DNA of 64,000 bases, taken from Microbacterium phyllosphaerae (lineage in GTDB: Bacteria > Actinomycetota > Actinomycetes > Actinomycetales > Microbacteriaceae). Shown piece after piece: positions 56,630-64,000 of the stretch. The position numbers and the translations under genes were made by a program. Every line of letters starts with the position of its first letter. Positions within the stretch are counted from its first letter, which is position 1. Under the pieces are notes generated by a model. That model did no database searches and was not told the origin of the DNA. It was given only the letters and a program-made list of their open reading frames with translations. The stretch is from contig NZ_JAGIOA010000001.1 of the NCBI RefSeq assembly GCF_017876435.1, positions 3,224,001 through 3,288,000 on the forward strand. Direction: 5' to 3'.

Positions 56630-59539
56630 ATGGATCCCGCCACCGCCTCTCCCCTGTCGACGTGGCATTTCTCCGGCGCCCTGCGCACGTACCAGGCCGA
56701 GGTCCTCGACCGGCTCGAACCCGGCGGCGACGACCCGCTGCACATCGTGGCGCCCCCTGGCTCGGGCAAGACCCTGCTCGGCCTGCTGCTCGCCGCGCGC
56801 GAAGGGCATCGCGCGCTCGTGCTCGCACCGACCGTCACCATCCGTCAGCAGTGGCTGCGCACGGCGACCGAGCTGGCGCCTGAGGCGACAGCCGTCTCCG
56901 ACGACCCCGATCGGATCGCCGACCTCACGGTCCTCACCTACCAGCTGCTCAGCGTGACCGGCGACGGGTCGCCCTTCGACGACCTCGCCCTCGCGGTCTG
57001 GACCGACGAGCTGGTCGCGAGCGGACGCACCGAGGCGGATGCCGCGACCTGGCTGGCCGAGCTCGCGGTCGACAACGCCGGCCGCTACCGCTCCGGCATC
57101 CGCAGCCGCACGCGGCGTCTGCGTTCACGACTCACGCGTCAGCGACCCGCCGAGCTCGCACGTGTGCTGCATCCGAACGCCGTCGCGCTCATCGACCGGC
57201 TCGTGGCGGCGGGCGTGCGCACCGTCGTGCTCGACGAGTGCCACCACCTGCTCGACCACTGGGCGATCGTCGTGGCGTACCTGGCCGGACGCATTCGCGA
57301 GAGGGGCATCGAGCCGACGCTGATCGGCCTGACCGCGACCCTGCCGTCGCCCGACGACGAGACCGAGTTCGAGAACTACAGCAACCTGCTCGGCGAGGTC
57401 GACTACGAGGTGCCGACCCCCGCCGTCGTCAAGGAGGGGCATCTGGCGCCGTATCGCGACCATGTGCTGTTCGCCGAGCCGACGCCGGCGGAGGCCACCT
57501 TCATCCGACGGCACGAATCCCTCCTGCACGACCTGATCAGGCAGGTGCTGTCGACCCCGGATGCGCTCGCCTACCTCGAGCAGCAGCTCCAACCCGACGA
57601 CGCATCCGGCGAGGAGGAGGGCGACGCTGCGCTGGCGCGACTCGATCGCGCCTTCTCGACCGACTTCGCCCTCACGCGCTCGTGCGCCCTCGTGCTGCGA
57701 GAGGTGGCTCCGCAGCATCCGCTCGTCGCCGCGATCCCGCCCGTGCTGCTCGATCGCTACACCACCGACGACCTGCTGACGGTGCTGTCGCGGTTCGCCC
57801 ATGCCCGGCTGCTGTCCGATCCGTCCGCCGTGCGTCAGTGGGAGTACGTGCGACGATCGCTCGCTGACTTCGGCTACGCGCTCACCGACCGTGGCATCCG
57901 CCGCGGACGCAATCCGGTCGAGACCACGCTGGCGTTCTCCGCGGCCAAGGACCACGCCGCCGTCGAGATCCTGCGCCGAGAGCTCACCGGCGACGACGGC
58001 GACAGGATCCGCGCGGTCGTCGTCACCGATTTCGTCGAGCACGGGAACAACCGAGGGCTGGCCGGGGATGCCCCTGCAGGCGCTCTGCGCACATTCGAGC
58101 TGCTCGCGGTCGACGCGGTCACCGCGCGGCTGCGCCCGGTGCTCCTCACCTCGCAGCACGTGCGCGTCCGCGCCGAGGATGCCGCCGACATCTCCCGTGG
58201 ATTGAGCGATCTGCTCGGCGAGGCCGTCCGGGTCGCCGACGGAGTGGGCCCGGTGCGCGACCTGCAGCTGCGCGGTGCGGGGAGCGGGCGGGTGGTCGGG
58301 GCCGTGTCCGAGCTGATCCGGCGAGGAGACGTCCGCCTGCTCGTCGGCACCCGAGGACTCCTCGGCGAAGGGTGGGACTGTCCCTCGGTCAACACCCTCG
58401 TCGACCTCACGACCGTGGCCACATCATCGGGCACCCAGCAGCTGCGGGGGCGCACCCTGCGCCTCGACCCCGCGTGGCCCGAGAAGGTCGCGCACAACTG
58501 GTCGGTCGTGTGCCTGATCCCCTCCGACGTCGATCTCGACGACGGCTCCGAGTCCGCGCGGCTGCGTCGTCGACACTCGCACCTGTGGGGGCTGAGCGCC
58601 GACGGCGAGGGTCGGATCGTCAGCGGGCTCGGTCATGCCCTCGCCGCACCCGTCGTCGAGGCGTGGGAGCGCGTGCTCGACAAGGACCCCTCGACCACCA
58701 TCGGTGACATCGACTCCCTCCTGCGTGACCAGTGGCGACCCCGCGCTCGGACCAGAGCCGAGTGGCGGATCGGCGAGCCGTACACGCCCCGTGAACGGGA
58801 GACGATCTCGATCCGGCGGACTCCGCGGGCGCCGCTGCTCCGCGCCCGGCAGACGGCGACCGCGGCTGCCGTCGGGGCAGCCGTCGCGGGAACCGCGACG
58901 GTCGGCGCCCTCGTCGCGGTGCTGGCCGTCTCCGGAGTCTCCCTCTCGCCACTCCTCGGGGTCGCACTCGCCCTCGGCGGAGGCGTCGTCGCGGCGACGG
59001 CATCCGGTCTGCGCATGCTTCTGCGCACCCTCCGCGATCGTGCGCGACCGGCCGAGGTCTATCGTTCGGCGGCGATCGCCGTCGTGCGCACGCTGCGCGA
59101 AGCGGGGCGCATCGCGCCCGTCGACGAATCCGCGATCACGGCGCGTCCTGACGAGGCGGACCCGACGCGCATCCGCATCGAGATCGGGGGCCGTGCGCAG
59201 GATGCCGTCCTTGTCGCCGACGCGGTGGAGGAGCTCTTCGCTCCCGTGCGCACACCGCGGTTCCTCCTGCGCATCGATGCGGCCGGCCTGCCGCGTCTTC
59301 GCGCGCTCGAGCGGCTGGCCGACCGTCTCTCCCCCGGTCGCACGCTGCTCGCCGTGCCGCGCATGATCGCCCGACGCCGCGGCGACGCCGAGCTGTTCCG
59401 CGCTCATTGGCAGTCGCAGATCGGCTCCTGCGCCCTGCACGAGCTGACCGGGGTGGAGGGCCTCGCCCTGCTGCGCCTCGCCCGCAGCGCCGACGATCGA
59501 CTCGACGCGGCGGAGCCGAGAGCACGTGTCTGGGGCTGA
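56630..59539 (+). CDS. SF2 helicase with C-terminal membrane helices, unknown role
   Basis: 969 residues. SF2 motifs: Q-like LRTYQAEVLDRL (18-29), Walker A APPGSGKTLL (41-50), Ia VLAPTVTIRQQW, motif II LDECHH (201-206), III LTATLP (234-239), V LVGTRGLLGEGWDCPSVNTLVDL (571-593), and VI TQQLRGRTLRLDP (602-614). Large insertions separate Ia from II and III from IV. After about 740, two hydrophobic helices (742-770 and 773-798) are followed by a C-terminal soluble domain of about 170 residues. A membrane-bound helicase of this layout is unusual. It is divergent from the SRP RNA with 50 bases between. A nucleic-acid processing or defence role is conceivable; nothing proves it. Confidence 0.88.
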   Translation: MDPATASPLSTWHFSGALRTYQAEVLDRLEPGGDDPLHIVAPPGSGKTLLGLLLAAREGHRALVLAPTVTIRQQWLRTATELAPEATAVSDDPDRIADLTVLTYQLLSVTGDGSPFDDLALAVWTDELVASGRTEADAATWLAELAVDNAGRYRSGIRSRTRRLRSRLTRQRPAELARVLHPNAVALIDRLVAAGVRTVVLDECHHLLDHWAIVVAYLAGRIRERGIEPTLIGLTATLPSPDDETEFENYSNLLGEVDYEVPTPAVVKEGHLAPYRDHVLFAEPTPAEATFIRRHESLLHDLIRQVLSTPDALAYLEQQLQPDDASGEEEGDAALARLDRAFSTDFALTRSCALVLREVAPQHPLVAAIPPVLLDRYTTDDLLTVLSRFAHARLLSDPSAVRQWEYVRRSLADFGYALTDRGIRRGRNPVETTLAFSAAKDHAAVEILRRELTGDDGDRIRAVVVTDFVEHGNNRGLAGDAPAGALRTFELLAVDAVTARLRPVLLTSQHVRVRAEDAADISRGLSDLLGEAVRVADGVGPVRDLQLRGAGSGRVVGAVSELIRRGDVRLLVGTRGLLGEGWDCPSVNTLVDLTTVATSSGTQQLRGRTLRLDPAWPEKVAHNWSVVCLIPSDVDLDDGSESARLRRRHSHLWGLSADGEGRIVSGLGHALAAPVVEAWERVLDKDPSTTIGDIDSLLRDQWRPRARTRAEWRIGEPYTPRERETISIRRTPRAPLLRARQTATAAAVGAAVAGTATVGALVAVLAVSGVSLSPLLGVALALGGGVVAATASGLRMLLRTLRDRARPAEVYRSAAIAVVRTLREAGRIAPVDESAITARPDEADPTRIRIEIGGRAQDAVLVADAVEELFAPVRTPRFLLRIDAAGLPRLRALERLADRLSPGRTLLAVPRMIARRRGDAELFRAHWQSQIGSCALHELTGVEGLALLRLARSADDRLDAAEPRARVWG

Positions 59540-59626
59540 CCTGCGCGGGCTGTTCCCACCCCATCGGCAGGCAGCCGGGTTACGATCGGTTCACGCGCAC
59601 CGCAGCGCTCACGTGAGAGGGAACGC

Positions 59627-60616
<990 letters not shown>

Positions 60617-60631
60617 CCCGCCCGGCTCACC

Positions 60632-61849
60632 ATGCCCCGTCGTCGAACCCTCACCCTTCGGGGCACCGGTGCGCTCGTGGCCGGTGTCGGCTGCCTCATC
60701 GCGGCGAACATGCTGGGGGCGCAGATCCTCCTCTACATCGGTGTGCTCCTGCTCGCGGTCACGGTCTTCTCGATCCTCGCCGTGCGGCTTCCTCGACGCT
60801 CCGGTTCGGTCGCACGGCAGATCTCGACCGACCTGCTGACGGTCTCCGAGACCTCGCGGGTCACCCTGCGCGTCACCCTGAGGGCACTGCGCGTGCCCCG
60901 AGGGCTCTGGCGAGACGTGCTGCCCGATGCCGTCAGCGGCGACTCCGCCGGCGAGTACCCGCCCGAGACGGGGCAGCTGAGTTATCTGATCACGGGCGTG
61001 CGGCGGGGTGTCTGGCCGATCGGCCCGCTGGTGCTCCGCACGGTCGATCCGTTCGGACTCGCGCAGCGCGAGCAGGCGTTCGGCGAGACCCGTACCGTGA
61101 CCGTCGTGCCCGAGGTGTTCACCCTCGCCCCGCTCACCGTCAAGGTCGGCGCGGCCGGGGGCACGGCCCAGACCTCGTCGAGCCGATTGGGTCAGGGCAG
61201 CGACAACCTCTCGCCCCGCCGATACATCCCCGGCGACTCCATGCGCCGCATCCACTGGCGGGCGACCGCGCACCGCGGCCAGCTGATGGTGCGGCAAGAA
61301 GAGGAGGAGTCGAGTCCGGATGCCCTCGTCATCCTCGACCGCAGCGCCGCCCGGTGGGCTCGGCCCGGCGACGCGGCCGACCCCGCCTTCGAGACCGCCG
61401 TCTCGATGTGCGCCTCGGTGGCCGTGCATCTCGTGCAGGAGGGCTACGGCGTCGACGTGATCGACAGCGCGGGCACTCTCCTCGGCGCCCTCCGCGGTCA
61501 CGAGGACGACCGAGACGGTCTGCTCGTCGCCCTCGCCCTCGTGGCGCCTCGGGGCGACGCCCGCGACATCACGACCCTGATCGGCGGCACCCCTCCCGGC
61601 CCCCTGGTGTACATCACCGGAGAACTCGATGAGGAGGATGCCGCGCTGCTGCGGCCCTCGGGGGCAGCAGCGCCGATGCTCTTCGCCACCGCGCCGCTGC
61701 CCGGCGCCGTGGAGGCCGCCGTGCAGCACGGCTGGCGGGTCGCAACGCTCGGCGACGACGTGACCGAGTCGTGGGAAGACGTCCTGCCCGACCGGGTCGG
61801 GCTGGGGCCCGCCGAATCGCAGCGAGGAGCGACCGATGTCGCGCGCTGA
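60632..61849 (+). CDS. DUF58 domain protein
   Basis: 405 residues. Two membrane helices near the N-terminus (TGALVAGVGCLIAANMLGAQILLYIGVLLLAV) precede a beta-rich region and the DUF58 core LSPRRYIPGDSMRRIHWRATAHRGQLMVRQEEEESSPDALVILDRSAA, followed by a VWA-like fold. DUF58 proteins pair with MoxR ATPases; the function is not established. It is 15 bases after the MoxR gene and overlaps the next gene by 14 bases. Confidence 0.92.
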   Translation: MPRRRTLTLRGTGALVAGVGCLIAANMLGAQILLYIGVLLLAVTVFSILAVRLPRRSGSVARQISTDLLTVSETSRVTLRVTLRALRVPRGLWRDVLPDAVSGDSAGEYPPETGQLSYLITGVRRGVWPIGPLVLRTVDPFGLAQREQAFGETRTVTVVPEVFTLAPLTVKVGAAGGTAQTSSSRLGQGSDNLSPRRYIPGDSMRRIHWRATAHRGQLMVRQEEEESSPDALVILDRSAARWARPGDAADPAFETAVSMCASVAVHLVQEGYGVDVIDSAGTLLGALRGHEDDRDGLLVALALVAPRGDARDITTLIGGTPPGPLVYITGELDEEDAALLRPSGAAAPMLFATAPLPGAVEAAVQHGWRVATLGDDVTESWEDVLPDRVGLGPAESQRGATDVAR

Positions 61850-64000
61850 CCGTACGGCTGAACGCGCCTCCCGCCTGTCGTGGCACCGCGAGCATGAGCT
61901 GCCCGCCGGCACCGTCCTGCCGTCGGTGCTGGCCGCGGCCGCCGGACTCGTCGCGATGTGGCCGTACACCTCCGTCATCGAACCCGGCACCTGGTCGTTC
62001 GCCGTGCTCGCGGTGATCGTCGTGACGGCGCTCACCGGCATGTCGGTGCGCACGCTGATGCGCCGCCGGGCCGCCTGGGTGCGCGATCTCGCCACGATCG
62101 GTGTGCAGATCCTGGTCGCGGTCGGCACGGTCGTGCTGCTCGTGGCGGGTGACACCGCGGTCTTCGGGGTGATCCCCACCGATGCGACGGTCTTCACCTT
62201 CCAGACGCTCGCCGCCGCCGCATGGGAAGAGGTCGCCTTCGGCGCCGCCCCCATCGCGGCCTCCCCCGGACTCGAGGCCGTGATGGGCATCGGCTTCGCC
62301 GTGGTCGCGATCCTGCTCGATCAGCTCGTGGCGCAGCGCGGGGCGATCCTCGCGATCCTGCTGACGGGCGTTGTCGGATCCGTGCCGATGATCGTCACCC
62401 TCGGGGGCGTGAACATCGTCTGGTTCGTCATGCTCGGCATCCTGATCCTCGTGCTGCTGCGCTACACGGCGGCGCAGGACTCCGAGTCCCCCCGGCGCAC
62501 GTCGACGGCCGTCGCCGCCGGAGTCGGGGTCGCGGCGCTCGTGGCGACCGTGATCGTGGCCCCCGTCCTGCCGGTGTCCGCCAGCCTCGCCGGCACCGGA
62601 GTGGGCGTCACGGTCGACGCCTCGCTGCGTCTCGGCGACGACCTGCGTCAGCCGAACCCGGTCGAGGTGCTCACGGTGGCGACGACCGCCGACACCGCCC
62701 CTTACCTGCGGCTCACGACGCTCTCCGACTTCGACGGACGGGTCTGGGAGCCGGACAGAGGCGACCTGCAGTCGCAGAGCGACGGATTCGGCCCCGAGGA
62801 GTGGACCGACGACATCGACACCACCGATCAGAACACGTCGATCAGGGTCATCCGCATGTCGAGCTCGTGGCTCCCCGTGCCCTATCCGGCCACGAGCGTG
62901 CAGGGCGCCCCCTCGAGCTGGAGGGTGAGCCCCGAGAACCGCACGCTCGCATCGCGGAGCGCGGATGCCGTCGGCAACGACTACACGGTGCGATCGGTCG
63001 AGGTGTCTCCCACCCTCGAGCAGATCCGCGCCCTCCCCGCCGCCGAGCCGGTCGTCGACCCCGACGCCGAGCCGGTGGATCTGCCGGAGGTGATCGGCGT
63101 CACGGCCGCCGAGGTCACCGCAGATGCAACGAACGACTACGACCGGCTGATCGCGCTGCAGTCGTGGTTCCGCAGCCAGTTCGAGTACTCGCTCGACACC
63201 CCCGTCGATGAGGGTTTCGACGGCACCGGGGCTGATGCCGTGGCGCAGTTCCTCGAGGTGAAGTCGGGCTACTGCATCCACTTCGCCGGCGCGTTCGCCC
63301 TCATGGCCGAGAGCCTCGACATGGATGTGCGCATCGTCGTCGGATACCTTCCCGGCGCACTGACCGACAACACCCGTGGCGCCGAGGCCGTGTACTCGGT
63401 CTCCAGCGACCAGCTGCACTCGTGGCCCGAGGTGCTCTTCCCGGGCATCGGATGGGTGCCGTTCGAGCCGACCGCATCGCTCGGCGTGCCCACCGCTTTC
63501 GCCGCCGGCTCGACCACCGGAGGCAGCTCCGGCGGCTCCACGCCGACTGCTCCGAGCGCCACGCCGAGCGCCACGTCGACGTCCGGGCCGGACATCGAGC
63601 GAGAGGATGCCGGCGACAACGCCTCGTCGAACGCAGAGCTGCGCCGCCTGGATCCCACCCCCGTGATGCTGGTGACGATCGGTGTGCTGGTCCTGCTGCT
63701 GCTCCCCGCTCTGATCCGTCTGTCCGTCGGGGCTGCTCGCCGAGGTCGGGCTCGGCGAGGAGACGCGGCGGCGGCGTGGGAGGAACTCCGCGCCACGGTG
63801 CAGGATCTCGGACTGCCGCTGTCGGATGCGGAGACTCCCCGCATGCGCGGCGACGATCTGATCAGGGACAACGGGGTGGATGCCGGTGCGATGCGCCTCC
63901 TGGTCGATGCGATCGAGCGTGCCAGCTATGCACGGCCCTCGGACGATTCGAGCGACGACCTCGCCAGCCCCCTCGGCGACGTGATCGCCGGGTTGCGCCG
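61836..64000 (+). CDS. TgpA-like transglutaminase membrane protein (partial at the window edge)
   Basis: ATG 61836 with GAGGAG at 61824-61829 overlaps the DUF58 end by 14 bases. The frame stays open to the end of the window (at least 721 residues), so the C-terminus is missing. An N-terminal block of about six helices (DUF3488) precedes an extracellular transglutaminase-like domain with the nucleophile in KSGYCIHFAGAF (C480) and histidine in DQLHSWPEVLF (H528). The third position reads WVPFEPT, Glu instead of the usual Asp. A Ser/Thr/Pro-rich linker and a further helix (MLVTIGVLVLLLLPALI) follow. It completes a MoxR-DUF58-transglutaminase operon. Confidence 0.92.
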   Translation, partial: MSRADRTAERASRLSWHREHELPAGTVLPSVLAAAAGLVAMWPYTSVIEPGTWSFAVLAVIVVTALTGMSVRTLMRRRAAWVRDLATIGVQILVAVGTVVLLVAGDTAVFGVIPTDATVFTFQTLAAAAWEEVAFGAAPIAASPGLEAVMGIGFAVVAILLDQLVAQRGAILAILLTGVVGSVPMIVTLGGVNIVWFVMLGILILVLLRYTAAQDSESPRRTSTAVAAGVGVAALVATVIVAPVLPVSASLAGTGVGVTVDASLRLGDDLRQPNPVEVLTVATTADTAPYLRLTTLSDFDGRVWEPDRGDLQSQSDGFGPEEWTDDIDTTDQNTSIRVIRMSSSWLPVPYPATSVQGAPSSWRVSPENRTLASRSADAVGNDYTVRSVEVSPTLEQIRALPAAEPVVDPDAEPVDLPEVIGVTAAEVTADATNDYDRLIALQSWFRSQFEYSLDTPVDEGFDGTGADAVAQFLEVKSGYCIHFAGAFALMAESLDMDVRIVVGYLPGALTDNTRGAEAVYSVSSDQLHSWPEVLFPGIGWVPFEPTASLGVPTAFAAGSTTGGSSGGSTPTAPSATPSATSTSGPDIEREDAGDNASSNAELRRLDPTPVMLVTIGVLVLLLLPALIRLSVGAARRGRARRGDAAAAWEELRATVQDLGLPLSDAETPRMRGDDLIRDNGVDAGAMRLLVDAIERASYARPSDDSSDDLASPLGDVIAGLR

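Overview
The window is 64 kb of a high-GC actinobacterial chromosome. It most likely comes from Microbacterium or a close relative in Microbacteriaceae: GC is high throughout, GTG and TTG starts are common, ATGA/GTGA stop-start overlaps are frequent, and the gene content is actinobacterial (GlnR, PASTA-type class A PBP, SigK/RskA with a fasciclin lipoprotein, Tad cluster with a DUF4244 pilin). I saw no phage, plasmid, insertion sequence, rRNA or CRISPR array. It reads as core chromosome with a few accessory islands.

Layout. 0-9 kb is a phosphate block: the orphan response regulator GlnR, polyphosphate kinase, a Nudix/histidine-phosphatase fusion and pstSCAB. It has a clear PHO-box repeat before pstS, a weaker one before ppk, and a 20-bp perfect hairpin between pstS and pstC. 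8.6-17 kb holds a PabC-like aminotransferase, a candidate structured RNA, a SigK-RskA locus facing a fasciclin lipoprotein, tRNA-Lys, a DJ-1/PfpI protein, a CGNR regulator, DUF1697, nicotinamidase, and a secreted Cys-containing protein paired with a small membrane protein. 17-26.4 kb (mostly minus strand) has tRNA-Thr, a secreted alpha/beta hydrolase, holB, tmk, topA and a compact Tad locus whose TadB and TadC look fused. 26.8-35.4 kb has acetyl-CoA synthetase, RidA, DUF4177, a class A PBP with PASTA domains, a metallophosphoesterase, tRNA-Pro, VanZ, a HAD phosphatase and a DUF1295 membrane enzyme. 35.4-46.4 kb (minus) has lactate oxidation (lldD/lldR with twin operators), tdk, mqo, asd, lysC, an EamA transporter, recR and dnaX. 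46.5-56.4 kb (minus) has a pgmB-GH65-membrane protein operon, pta-membrane protein-ackA, and a lysozyme-like/rhomboid pair. 56.4-64 kb has SRP RNA (minus), a membrane-anchored SF2 helicase, and a MoxR-DUF58-transglutaminase operon that runs off the end.

How it fits together. Central carbon genes (acs, ackA/pta, lldD, mqo) show a strain that uses acetate, lactate and malate aerobically. Phosphate genes link import (Pst), storage (Ppk) and probably N/P signalling (GlnR next door). The parts least explained by known biology are the secreted/membrane two-gene cassette (15.6-16.9 kb), the membrane helicase (56.6-59.5 kb) and the small RNA candidate at 9.6 kb. Function calls rest on motifs and gene order read by eye; no database search was possible.
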